A stretch of DNA of 64,000 nucleotides from Planctomicrobium piriforme (GTDB lineage: Bacteria; Planctomycetota; Planctomycetia; Pirellulales; UBA1268), in assembly GCA_945861585.1 (NCBI GenBank), contig CAMAVC010000001.1:131947-195946 (forward strand), given 5' to 3'. A program made the position numbers and the translations under genes. Position 1 is the stretch's first letter. Each line of letters starts with the position of its first letter. Positions 51,812-60,674 of this stretch are shown in pieces. Under the pieces are notes generated by a model, which saw only the letters and a program-made list of their open reading frames with translations, ran no database searches and had not been told where the DNA came from.

Positions 51812-54800
51812 ATGAAGTCGTCACGGAAGACCACTGCCGCCGCGCCCTCGTGGCATGCCCTCGAAGTCGCTGTGCCCGAGGCGAGCCGCCTTGCGCGCGT
51901 CGCTGGGGGCCTGCCCGGCCGCGTGCTGCCGCAGGCCAACACCCTCGCGCACGCGATCGTCGCGGCGGTCACCGAAATCGGGGCCGCCACCCCCGCCACG
52001 TGGCTCATCGCCCCCTCGCGCCGCGTCGGCAACGAATGGCTCGAAACGCTTGTCCGTCTGGGGCATTCCGTCACCAACGTCCACGTCACCACGCTCTCCG
52101 CCCTCGCCTTCGACATCGTCGCCGACCGGCTCGCTGCCGATGGGGTGATGCTGGCGCCGCCGCGGGCCAAGCTCGTGGCCGTGGAGCGGGTGCTTGCCGA
52201 AAGCCGCGGCGAGCTGCGGTCGTTTGCCGCCGCGGCCGGCTCGACCCGTCGCCTCGCCGAGCGGCTGCTCAAGAGCCTCGAGGCTCTTCGCAATGCCGGG
52301 CTCTCTTCCCGCGACGTGTCGCTCGGCCTGCGGCATTCCGACAAGGCCCACGATCTCTGCATCCTCCTCGACCGCTATGTGGCGGCGCTCGGTGACCTGA
52401 ATCTGATCGACCAGGCCGGGGAGCTGGCACTCGCGATCGAGCAGGTGCGGGCCGGGAAGCTGCCCGCAAAGGTTTCCTGTCTGCTGGTGCCCGACGATCT
52501 CGACCTGCCGCGGCTCGAGCGACAGCTGCTCGAGGCCCTCGGGGCGGCCGAGGGCGTCACGGTTCACACGCTCGCCACTGATCCGCCGCTGCCCGCCCCG
52601 CCGGCAGCGGTCGCTGCGGCCCGCTTCCGGATCTTTCGTGGCTCAGGCGAGGCCAACGAGGTCCGCCACGTGCTCCGTACCTGCCTCGCGGAAGGCCTGC
52701 GGCTCGACGAAATCGAGATCGTCCACACCGATGCCGCGACCTATCCGCCGCTCGTTCGCGAGATCGTGGCGGCGCTCCACCGGCCCATCACCGCCGAGAT
52801 CGCCGCCGGCAGCGAAGGCCACGTGCCGGTCACGTTCGCCGAGGGCCTGCCGCTCGCCGACTCGAAGCCGGGCCGGGCCCTCGCCGGCTGGCTCGCCTGG
52901 CGGCGCGACGGCCATCCGCAGGCGGGCCTCGAAGAGATGCTCCGCGACGGCGTGCTCGACCTCGCGACGATCGTGCCTGATGCCCCGCGGCCGTCGGCCC
53001 TCGTGCGTGAATTGCGCCGCGTGAAGATCGGCCGCGGCCTGGGTCGCACGGTGTCGATGCTCACGGCGGCCGCGGCCCGCGCGGAGGAGCAGCCCCCGGA
53101 GTCGTTCGTGCGTCGTCACGACGACGGCGATCCGCCGGCCGGCGACGACCTGACTGCCGACGAGCTCGCCACCCGCAAGTCGCGGATCACGCAGCGGCTC
53201 TCGGCGCTTGCGGCCCTGGCCAATCATCTCGCCGCCTGCGAGGGTAGCTCTGACGCCACCGCCGAGCAGGTGCTCGGCGGCGCTCGCACATTCGTCGAAA
53301 CGGTCTGCCCGGCCGACAGCGAATTCGATGGCAACGCCCGCCGCATGATCCTCGACGAGATCGACGCGATGCAGAAGTGGCGGGGCCACTCCGGCATGCA
53401 GGCCCGCGACATGCTCGACTGGCTCGAGCAACTGCCCGCTGAGCTGGTCGTGCTCGGGGCCGGGCCGCGGCCGGGCTGCCTCCACGTGAGCGGCCTCACC
53501 GGGGGTGGCCACTCCGGCCGGCCCTACACGTTCGTGCTCGGCCTCGACGAAACCCGCTTTCCAGGGGGCAACGCCACCGATCCGGTGCTCACCGACGGCG
53601 ACCGCAGCCTGATCAACGAGTCGGCTCCCGACGCCCGGCTCACCGTCGCCCGCGATGCAGCCACCCGCAACCTCGACCTCTTCCGCCGACTGCTCGCGCG
53701 GGTGCGCGGCGGCGTGCGGCTCGGCTTCTCCTGTCGCGACATGGCCGACGACGCCGAGGTGTTTCCATCGCCGGCGCTCGTGGCTCTTCATGGGCAGGCC
53801 GTCGGCAATCCGCTGGCCACCGTCGACGATCTCCTCGAGTCGCTCGCCCCGCCTGAAACGCTCGTGCCCTCCGACCCGGGCCTCGCCCTCGACGAATCGC
53901 AGTGGTGGCTGGCGGTGCTCGGGCCCACTGCCCGTGCCGACGAGGTGCAGGCGGCCCTCGCCTCTCACCGCCATCACCTCGCCCACGGTCAGGCGGCGGC
54001 GGCCGCGCGGGCGGCCGACGTGTTCACGCCGCACGACGGCCTCGTGCCCGAGGCGGGCTTGCTGCTCGATCCCCGCGCGAGCCACGGCCGCGCCGCCTCG
54101 CCCAACAGCCTCGAGACGCTCGCCACGTGCCCGCGAAAATTTTTCTTCCGCTACGGCCTTGGCATCGAGCCACTCGAGCGGTTCGACGACGACGCCGACC
54201 GCTGGCTCACGCCGCTCGATGCCGGCAGCCTCCTGCACACCGTGCTCGAGCGGTTCATGCGCGGGCTCATCGACCGCGCGGAACTGCCCGAGGTCGGGGT
54301 GCATCTCGACGAGCTGCTCGCGATCCTCGACGAGGAGCTCGTGGCGAGCCGCCGCCGGCAGCCGCCGCTCACGGAGCTGGCCTTCGCCGCCCGCCGCGAC
54401 GAGCTCCGCACGGCGATGCACACGTTCCTCCACGACGAGGAGCGATCCTGCCGCGAGACGGGCCGGCGGCCGCTCGCGCTCGAGGCCGCGATCGGCGTGG
54501 AGCCGGCCGGCGCGGGCACGCCGTTCGACTGCCGCGAGCCGGTGGTCGTGTCGCTCGCTCCTGGTGAGACGATCAAGCTCCGTGGCCGAATCGACCGGAT
54601 CGACGTTCGCGACTCGGGCGACGGCCACGCGTATGCCCTCTGGGACTACAAGAGTGGCAGCGGCTACGGGTTTCCGGCGATGGCGGCCGACGATCCGTTT
54701 AACGGCGGCCGCAAGCTGCAACACGGCCTGTATGTCGTCATGCTCCGCACGCGGCTGGCGGATCCGGCATGCCCGGTCGGTGGCGGCGACGTCGAACGCT

Positions 54801-57800
54801 TCGGCTATTTCTTTCCCACGCGCGCGGGCAAGGGCCGGCGGCTCGAATGGACAGCTACTCAATTGGCCGAGTGCACGGCGCTCGTCCGCCGGCTCGCGGA
54901 GATTGCGCGGCAGGGCATCTTCCTGCCGACGGATGATCCCGCCGACTGCACCTTCTGCGATTTCGCGGCGGCCTGCGGTGATGCGGCGCGGGTGACCCGC
55001 GAGGCGGCCCGGATGGTCGGCGGCTCGCAGCCGCTCCGCGATCTCTTTGGCGAGCTGCGGCGCGACCGGCAGCAGCGGGCCGTGCCGACGATCCGCCGGC
55101 CCCACGAGGCGCCGCTTGCGGTCACGCCGCATCCTGCCGCGCCGGTGCCGCCCCCCGACGAGCCGGTCCGCCACCGCATCCGCACCGATCTTTCCACCAC
55201 GCTCCTGGTCGAGGCCGCGGCCGGTACGGGCAAGACCACGTGCATGGTCGATCGGATGCTGGCGCTCGTGCGCACCGGCGCTGCGAAGCCGGAAGGAATC
55301 GTGGCGGTCACGTTCACGAAGAAGGCGGCAGGCGAGCTCCGCCGCCGGTTCCGTGAGAAGCTGCAGCGGGCCGCCGTCGAGGCGACCGATCCGGCCGAGC
55401 AGGGCCGGCTCACGGCCGCGCTCGAACGGGTCGACTCGATGGTGATCGGCACGATCCATTCGTTCGCGGGCCGACTGTTGCGGGAGCGACCGCTGGAGGC
55501 GGGCGTCGACCCCGGCTTCCGCGAGCTCGACGATTCGGCCGACCGGCTCCTGCGCCGGCAGGCCTGGCGGGAGTTCGTCACCGCCGCGCCCGCCGACCAT
55601 CCCCAGCTGCTCGCCGATCTCGATGCCGTGGGCCTGCGGCTCGGTGACCTGTCGCGGCTGTTCGTGGAGCGGTTCGCCACCTATGGCGACGTCGAAGACT
55701 GGCCGGCGCCGGCCACACCGCCGCCAGACGTCACCGGTGTCGTCGCGGCGATCGAGGCGTTTGCGGGGCGGATCGAGGCCGAGGTGTTTCCCGGTCCGGC
55801 GGAGCGGGGCACCGACGAACTCATGAACGCGCTCGAGCAGTTCGCCCGCATAGTCCGCCGGTGCGATCGCTCTTCGGTCGTGGCCGTGATGGATGTGCTG
55901 CAGGAGCTCGACCGCACGCCGAAGGTCACGCAGAAGTGCTGGCCCGGGGTCGGCGACACCGACAAGGAGCGGAAGGCCGCCCAGAAGGAGGCGGCCCTCG
56001 GCTGGGCAGCCGAATGGGAGCAGCTCCGCGACACGCTCGCGCGGCCCGCGCTCTGGCAGTGGCGGGCCCATCGGTATCCCGTCGCGATCGCGGCGCTCCA
56101 GCAGGCGCTCGCCGTCTACGACCGGCTGCGGGCCGAGCGGGGCGGGCTCTCGTTTCAGGATCTGCTCTGCAAGGCCGCGCGGCTGCTCGTCGGGCAGCCC
56201 GACGTGCGGCGAAGCTTTCGGGCCCGCTACACGCACCTGCTCGTCGACGAATTCCAGGACACCGACCCGGTGCAGGCGGAGATGCTGCTCCTGCTCACGG
56301 CCACCGATCCCGACGAGCGCGACTGGCGGCAGTGCGTGCCCGCGCCGGGGTCGCTGTTCGTCGTGGGCGATCCGAAGCAGTCGCTCTATCGCTTCCGGCG
56401 GGCCGACATCGTCACCTACACCGCCGTCCGCGACATCATCGCGGCCCACGGCGACGTGCTCGCGCTGACGACCAACTTCCGCAGCCGGGGCGACCTCGTG
56501 GGCTGGGCCAACGACGTGTTCACGGCCCAGTTCCCACCGCAGGCCACGGTCGAATCGCCGTCGTTCACGCCGAGCACCTCGGGCCGCCGCGAGGCCCCGC
56601 CCACCGGGGGCGAGAAGGGCTGGCTCTCGGGTATCCGCACGCTGCGGTTCGTGCGGAGCGGCCAGGCGGGCGACCTCTGGGCGGAGCAGGAGGCCCGCGA
56701 GATTGCGACCTTTATCAGGAGGGCGATCGACGCCGGGCTGGCCGTGCCGCGCACGCTCGACGAGGCTGCCCACGGCCACACCACGGCCTGCCGGCCGGGC
56801 GACTTTCTGCTCGTGGCCCGGGAGCGGAAGCATCTCGGGATCTATGCGGCTGCCCTGCATGCGGTCGGCCTGCCGGTGGATGTCACAGGCACGCTGGGTG
56901 AAGACCAGGCCGAGCCGCTTCGCGAGCTCCGCACCTGCCTCGCGGCCCTTGCCGATCCCGATGATCCGGTGGCCCTGCTCGCACTCGTGCGGGGCGTGGT
57001 TTTCGGATTCAGTGATGCCGACCTCTTCGCCTACAAGACGGCCGGCGGCAGGTTCACCGGCGGGATCGACGTGCCCGCTGGTCTCGATGCGGTGCTGGCG
57101 GCCCGGTTCGCGGCCGCCCGCGAGGCCTTCTCCCGCTGGCGGTCATGGCTGCGGCATCTGCCGGTGGCCGCGACGGTGGAGCGGATCATCGACGACGCCG
57201 GCCTGTTCTTGATCGCGGCCGCGGCCGATGGCGAAGCGGGGCCGCGTGGCCGGGCCGTGGCCGGCCTCGTGCTCAAGTATCTGGAGCGGCTGCGGACCGA
57301 CCGGGCCGAGGTGGTGTCGATCCACGACTGCCTCGACCTGCTCGACGACATGATCGACGGATCGACGCGGGCCGAATTTGATCCGCTCACGATCGATCCG
57401 CCCTCGACCGCCTGCGTGCGGGTGATGAACCTTCACAAGGCGAAGGGGCTCGAGGCCCCGGTCGTGTTCCTCGTCGATTTCCAGAAGCGCAAAGTCGGCG
57501 ACGACGTGACCGACGGCCCGTTTCTCCACGTCGACCGCACCCATGCCCGCACCACAGGCCGTCTCGCCGTCACGCATGCCGTGGGCTGGACGCAGAAGAT
57601 CGTGGCGGCGCCGCTCGGCTGGGAAGAGTTCTGCCGCCGCGAGCGGGCCTTCGAACAGGCCGAGCAGATCCGGCTCGACTACGTGGCCGCCACGCGGCCG
57701 GGCAGCTGCCTCGTGGTGTCGCTCTATGAGAAGCAGGAAAAGGGCAAGAAGGACGAGCCCGATACGTTCACGGCCGAAGGGGCCTGGGAACGGTACGCCG

Positions 57801-58492
57801 GTTTTCTTGCCGGCGCGCCGGATCTGCCCATGCTCACGGCTGTCGCGGCGGTGCCACAGCCCGTGCCGGCCCCAGCGCCGCCCGCGGGGCTGGCCGACGC
57901 GATCCGCACGCAGATCGCCGCGTGTGTGCAGCCGACATTTGCCCGGATTTCACCGCGCGAGGTGCTCACCGAGCCAGCCGAGGGGATTCGCTTCACGGGC
58001 GACGGCCTCGGCGAGCCGTGGGGCCGGGCGATCCATCGGCTGCTCGAACTGGCAGCCCACGATGCCGCGCTCGATCTCCCCGCGGCGGCCGCCACGACGC
58101 TCTCCGGCGAGGCGGTCTCGCTCGCCTATCTCGACCGTGCCGTCGAGACGGTGCGGGGCGTGCTCGCAAGCGAGATCTGGCAGCGGGCCCAGGCCAGCCC
58201 GGCGCGGTTCGTCGAGGTGCCCTTCGCGGTGCAGGTGCGGGGCGAAGATCTGCCGGAGCAGGTGCGGAAGCTCGCCGGCGACGGGGAAGCGTTGCCCACG
58301 GTCGTCCGCGGCGTGATCGACCTCGTGTTCGCCGAGGCCGCAGCGGGGGCATGGACCGTCGTCGACTGGAAGACCGACTCGGTCACGCAGGCCAGCGAGC
58401 AGCTGCTCGAAGACCACTACCGGCCGCAGGTCGAGCTCTACGCCGACTGCTGGCGGCTGCTCGCGCCGTATAACAGCTCACCGAACCAGTGA
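51812..58492 (+). CDS. addAB: Single-chain AddB-AddA helicase-nuclease (fused double-strand-break resection enzyme)
   Basis: A 2226-aa protein joining two normally separate subunits. Residues 1-~1085 are AddB-like: an inactive helicase-like N-part without a Walker A motif, then a PD-(D/E)XK nuclease with VLWDYKSG-type motif (Asp945, Lys947) and Fe-S cysteines at 773 (TCPRKFFF), 1046, 1049 and 1055 (CTFCDFAAAC). A Pro-rich linker follows. Residues ~1120-2226 are AddA-like UvrD helicase: Walker A AAAGTGKTT (Lys1141), VTFTKKAAGELRRR, LLVDEFQDTDP, VGDPKQSLYRFRRADI, MNLHKAKGLEAP, DYVAATRPG. A RecB-type nuclease ends it (VVDWKTD, Asp2185/Lys2187). The enzyme would process double-strand ends for RecA. 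No stop, frameshift or good internal start separates the halves. The start ATG 51812 lacks a good SD. Confidence 0.93.
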   Translation: MKSSRKTTAAAPSWHALEVAVPEASRLARVAGGLPGRVLPQANTLAHAIVAAVTEIGAATPATWLIAPSRRVGNEWLETLVRLGHSVTNVHVTTLSALAFDIVADRLAADGVMLAPPRAKLVAVERVLAESRGELRSFAAAAGSTRRLAERLLKSLEALRNAGLSSRDVSLGLRHSDKAHDLCILLDRYVAALGDLNLIDQAGELALAIEQVRAGKLPAKVSCLLVPDDLDLPRLERQLLEALGAAEGVTVHTLATDPPLPAPPAAVAAARFRIFRGSGEANEVRHVLRTCLAEGLRLDEIEIVHTDAATYPPLVREIVAALHRPITAEIAAGSEGHVPVTFAEGLPLADSKPGRALAGWLAWRRDGHPQAGLEEMLRDGVLDLATIVPDAPRPSALVRELRRVKIGRGLGRTVSMLTAAAARAEEQPPESFVRRHDDGDPPAGDDLTADELATRKSRITQRLSALAALANHLAACEGSSDATAEQVLGGARTFVETVCPADSEFDGNARRMILDEIDAMQKWRGHSGMQARDMLDWLEQLPAELVVLGAGPRPGCLHVSGLTGGGHSGRPYTFVLGLDETRFPGGNATDPVLTDGDRSLINESAPDARLTVARDAATRNLDLFRRLLARVRGGVRLGFSCRDMADDAEVFPSPALVALHGQAVGNPLATVDDLLESLAPPETLVPSDPGLALDESQWWLAVLGPTARADEVQAALASHRHHLAHGQAAAAARAADVFTPHDGLVPEAGLLLDPRASHGRAASPNSLETLATCPRKFFFRYGLGIEPLERFDDDADRWLTPLDAGSLLHTVLERFMRGLIDRAELPEVGVHLDELLAILDEELVASRRRQPPLTELAFAARRDELRTAMHTFLHDEERSCRETGRRPLALEAAIGVEPAGAGTPFDCREPVVVSLAPGETIKLRGRIDRIDVRDSGDGHAYALWDYKSGSGYGFPAMAADDPFNGGRKLQHGLYVVMLRTRLADPACPVGGGDVERFGYFFPTRAGKGRRLEWTATQLAECTALVRRLAEIARQGIFLPTDDPADCTFCDFAAACGDAARVTREAARMVGGSQPLRDLFGELRRDRQQRAVPTIRRPHEAPLAVTPHPAAPVPPPDEPVRHRIRTDLSTTLLVEAAAGTGKTTCMVDRMLALVRTGAAKPEGIVAVTFTKKAAGELRRRFREKLQRAAVEATDPAEQGRLTAALERVDSMVIGTIHSFAGRLLRERPLEAGVDPGFRELDDSADRLLRRQAWREFVTAAPADHPQLLADLDAVGLRLGDLSRLFVERFATYGDVEDWPAPATPPPDVTGVVAAIEAFAGRIEAEVFPGPAERGTDELMNALEQFARIVRRCDRSSVVAVMDVLQELDRTPKVTQKCWPGVGDTDKERKAAQKEAALGWAAEWEQLRDTLARPALWQWRAHRYPVAIAALQQALAVYDRLRAERGGLSFQDLLCKAARLLVGQPDVRRSFRARYTHLLVDEFQDTDPVQAEMLLLLTATDPDERDWRQCVPAPGSLFVVGDPKQSLYRFRRADIVTYTAVRDIIAAHGDVLALTTNFRSRGDLVGWANDVFTAQFPPQATVESPSFTPSTSGRREAPPTGGEKGWLSGIRTLRFVRSGQAGDLWAEQEAREIATFIRRAIDAGLAVPRTLDEAAHGHTTACRPGDFLLVARERKHLGIYAAALHAVGLPVDVTGTLGEDQAEPLRELRTCLAALADPDDPVALLALVRGVVFGFSDADLFAYKTAGGRFTGGIDVPAGLDAVLAARFAAAREAFSRWRSWLRHLPVAATVERIIDDAGLFLIAAAADGEAGPRGRAVAGLVLKYLERLRTDRAEVVSIHDCLDLLDDMIDGSTRAEFDPLTIDPPSTACVRVMNLHKAKGLEAPVVFLVDFQKRKVGDDVTDGPFLHVDRTHARTTGRLAVTHAVGWTQKIVAAPLGWEEFCRRERAFEQAEQIRLDYVAATRPGSCLVVSLYEKQEKGKKDEPDTFTAEGAWERYAGFLAGAPDLPMLTAVAAVPQPVPAPAPPAGLADAIRTQIAACVQPTFARISPREVLTEPAEGIRFTGDGLGEPWGRAIHRLLELAAHDAALDLPAAAATTLSGEAVSLAYLDRAVETVRGVLASEIWQRAQASPARFVEVPFAVQVRGEDLPEQVRKLAGDGEALPTVVRGVIDLVFAEAAAGAWTVVDWKTDSVTQASEQLLEDHYRPQVELYADCWRLLAPYNSSPNQ

Positions 58493-58508
58493 TCCCCCGA
58501 GGCACTCC

Positions 58509-59696
58509 ATGACGAATCCCTCCGATCCCACGATCACCTGCCCGCACTGCAAAACGGAGGTCCGACTCACGGAGTCGCTCGCAGCCCCGCTCGTCGAGGC
58601 CACGCGAGCACAATACGAAGCGAAGCTGCAGGCCGAGCGGGCCGCGATCGCCAAGGCCGAGGCCGAAAAGGCCCGGCTCGCGCTCAAGGCCGACATCGAT
58701 CAGAAGGCCAAGGATCTCGCCGACTTGAAGGGCGTGCTCGCCGACCGCGATCTCAAGCTCGTCGAGGCCCAGAAGGCCCAGACGGAGGCGCTGAAGAAGC
58801 AGCGGGAGCTCGACGATGCCCGTCGCGAGCTCGATCTCTCCGTCGAGAAAAAGGTGCAGGAGTCGCTCGCCGCGGCCCGGGCTCAGGCGAAGCAGGAGGC
58901 CGAGACGGATCTCAAACTCAAGATGTCGGAGAAGGAGCAGACGATCACGGCGATGCAGAAACAGATCGAGGAGCTCAAGCGCCGGGCCGAGCAGGGCTCG
59001 CAACAGCTCCAGGGAGAGGTGCAAGAGCTGGAGCTCGAGGGCCTGCTCAAGCAGTCGTTCCCGACCGACGTGTTCACGCCCGTGCCCAAGGGGGAGTTCG
59101 GCGGCGACGTGGTGCACGCGGTGGCCCGCGGCGAAGGGCTCGTCTGCGGGAAGATCCTCTGGGAGTCGAAGCGCACGAAAAACTGGAGCGACGGCTGGCT
59201 TGTGAAGCTGCGCGACGATCAGCGGGCGGCGAAGGCCGATCTTGCGGTGATCGTCACGCAGGCCCTGCCCAAGGGTGTGGAAACCTTCGGCCACGTGGAC
59301 GGCGTGTGGGTGACGAGCACCCGCACGTTTCTCCCGCTGGCGGTGGCCCTGCGGCACACGCTTCTCGAGCTGGCGCTCGCGCGGCAGGCGGGCGAGGGGC
59401 AGCAGACGAAGATGGAGCTCGTCTATCACTACCTCACGGGCCCGCGGTTCCGGCAGCGGGTGACGGCGATCATCGAGAAGTTCGAGGAGATGCAGACCGA
59501 CCTCACGAAGGAGCGGGCCGCGATGACGAAGCTGTGGGCCAAGAGGGAGATGCAGATCCAGGCCGTGCTCTCCGCGACCGCCGGCATGTATGGCGACCTG
59601 CAGGGCATTGCCGGCCAGGCGATCGAAACGATCGAGGCCCTCGACGTCTCCCGGCTCACCGGTCCCCCTGGCGGCACGAACACCACCGGCTCCTGA
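58509..59696 (+). CDS. DUF2130 coiled-coil/nuclease-like protein
   Basis: A 395-aa DUF2130 protein. It opens with a possible zinc-binding ITCPHCKTEVRLTESL. A long coiled coil follows (residues ~40-180, heptad-rich Ala/Glu/Lys/Gln). The conserved C-terminal block KGEFGGDVVHAV...KILWESKRTKNWSDGWLVKLRDDQRAAKADLAVIVTQ resembles a restriction-endonuclease-like fold (the E-x-K in WESKRTK). The cellular role of DUF2130 is unknown. GAGG six bases before ATG supports the start. It lies 16 bases after the AddB-AddA gene, so co-transcription and a DNA-processing link are possible. Confidence 0.9.
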   Translation: MTNPSDPTITCPHCKTEVRLTESLAAPLVEATRAQYEAKLQAERAAIAKAEAEKARLALKADIDQKAKDLADLKGVLADRDLKLVEAQKAQTEALKKQRELDDARRELDLSVEKKVQESLAAARAQAKQEAETDLKLKMSEKEQTITAMQKQIEELKRRAEQGSQQLQGEVQELELEGLLKQSFPTDVFTPVPKGEFGGDVVHAVARGEGLVCGKILWESKRTKNWSDGWLVKLRDDQRAAKADLAVIVTQALPKGVETFGHVDGVWVTSTRTFLPLAVALRHTLLELALARQAGEGQQTKMELVYHYLTGPRFRQRVTAIIEKFEEMQTDLTKERAAMTKLWAKREMQIQAVLSATAGMYGDLQGIAGQAIETIEALDVSRLTGPPGGTNTTGS

Positions 59697-59722
59697 AGGG
59701 CCGACCGGCCCCGACTTGCCCG

Positions 59723-59751
59723 TGATAACAAAACTCAGTATTGTGTTATCA
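59723..59751. promoter_or_regulatory. Operator-like palindrome over the antitoxin start
   Basis: TGATAACA and TGTTATCA form a perfect 8-bp inverted repeat with a 13-base spacer. The right arm ends on the A of the antitoxin ATG. The element is AT-rich against a GC-rich background, as expected for the autoregulatory operator of a ribbon-helix-helix antitoxin, and it would overlap the promoter or ribosome site. Confidence 0.65.
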
Positions 59752-59975
59752 TGATACGAACGCAGATCAGCCTCCGGAAAGAGGAATTCGACGCTGCCAA
59801 GCGGGAGGCTGCCCGCCTGGGCATTTCGCTCGCCGAACTCCTGCGCCGCTCGCTCCGTGGTCTGCTTCCGGCGGTCAACCAGCCGCCGTGGATGCGTTTT
59901 GCGGGGGCCGTGCAGTCCGGCGATCCGCACTCCAGCCAACGGATCGACGAGGTCGTCTATGGCCATAAGCCGTGA
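59751..59975 (+). CDS. Ribbon-helix-helix antitoxin (VapB-like)
   Basis: A 74-aa protein whose N-terminus MIRTQISLRKEEFDAAKREAARLGISLAELLRRSLR is a clear ribbon-helix-helix DNA-binding domain (strand, then two helices). The C-terminal part (LPAVNQPPWMRFAGAVQSGD...DEVVYGHKP) would wrap the toxin. It overlaps the PIN-domain gene by 17 bases, the usual antitoxin-first order, and has a palindromic operator over its start. Confidence 0.88.
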   Translation: MIRTQISLRKEEFDAAKREAARLGISLAELLRRSLRGLLPAVNQPPWMRFAGAVQSGDPHSSQRIDEVVYGHKP

Positions 59976-60372
59976 GGCCTACTGCGACACGTCGGCCCTG
60001 ATCGCATTCATGGACGCTTCTGACAGTCACCATTCCCTGTTCGTGAGGCTGTTCGCCGATCCGCCCCGACTGGTCACCACGTCCCTGGTGGTCGCCGAGG
60101 GCCACGGCTGGTTCCTCCGGAGGTTCGATCAAGGCCGCGCACTCGGTTTTCTCTCGATGATCGAGGCATGTGAACCGCTCGCAGTCATCTCCGTCGGTTC
60201 TGCGGAGATTGCGGCGGCAACCGCCCTCCTGCGGCGGTTCGCCGACCAGCAGCTGACGCTGGCGGATGCAGTCGGGCTGCACGTGATGAAGGTGCGACGG
60301 TCGCGGGCCTGCTGGTCAACCGACCGCCATCTCCGGCTGACGGGCGTGCCTCTCGTGATCGACGACACATGA
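59959..60372 (+). CDS. PIN-domain toxin (VapC-like)
   Basis: A 137-aa PIN-domain ribonuclease. Acidic metal ligands are placed as in VapC toxins: EAYCDTSALIAFMD near the N-terminus, VVAEGHGWFL with the Glu, and LTLADAVGLHVM with the C-terminal Asp, then STDRHL. VapC toxins cleave tRNA or rRNA when freed from the antitoxin. The start MAISREAYC at 59959 overlaps the antitoxin gene; the track's earlier ATG (59857) lies inside the antitoxin frame and is rejected. Confidence 0.9.
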   Translation: MAISREAYCDTSALIAFMDASDSHHSLFVRLFADPPRLVTTSLVVAEGHGWFLRRFDQGRALGFLSMIEACEPLAVISVGSAEIAAATALLRRFADQQLTLADAVGLHVMKVRRSRACWSTDRHLRLTGVPLVIDDT

Positions 60373-60389
60373 CCGGCCTGAGAACGGCC

Positions 60390-60620
60390 TTACCAAAGCC
60401 CTTCGTGTCGGAGCCGCGCCTCCACCGTGTCGGCCAGGTCGCGGGCCTGGGCCTCGAGCTCCTCGAGTTCCTCCTCCTCGTCGTTGTCGGCAGCCCGGCG
60501 GGCGAGATACAGAAGATAGTTGGCCTCGTTTCGCCAGGCCTTCAGCCAGTCGGGCCGCGTGGAGATCGGGCGGTACATGAGCCGCTCGAGCCGGTCGAAC
60601 TCGTCGCTTGATAGACTCAT
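60390..60620 (-). CDS. Small acidic helical hypothetical protein
   Basis: A 76-aa protein (MSLSSDEFDRLERLMYRPISTRPDWLKAWRNEANYLLYLARRAADNDEEEE...) rich in Glu, predicted as two helices with an acidic middle. No family is recognised. Codon and amino-acid composition are more natural than the overlapping plus-strand ORF (60369-60611). It is divergent from the DUF2252 gene and tail-to-tail with the toxin gene (17-base gap). The track's long version (to 61583) is shadow of DUF2252. Confidence 0.6.
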   Translation of the reverse strand: MSLSSDEFDRLERLMYRPISTRPDWLKAWRNEANYLLYLARRAADNDEEEELEELEAQARDLADTVEARLRHEGLW

Positions 60621-60674
60621 GGCCGCAACGTGATCGGGCAGGTCACGACCCCAGGCTGCAAGGAGAAGGGCGGA

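Noticed and set aside
52643-56860. 1405-aa minus-strand ORF
   Set aside because: Antisense of the AddB-AddA gene; low-complexity Arg/Glu-rich with no recognisable fold.
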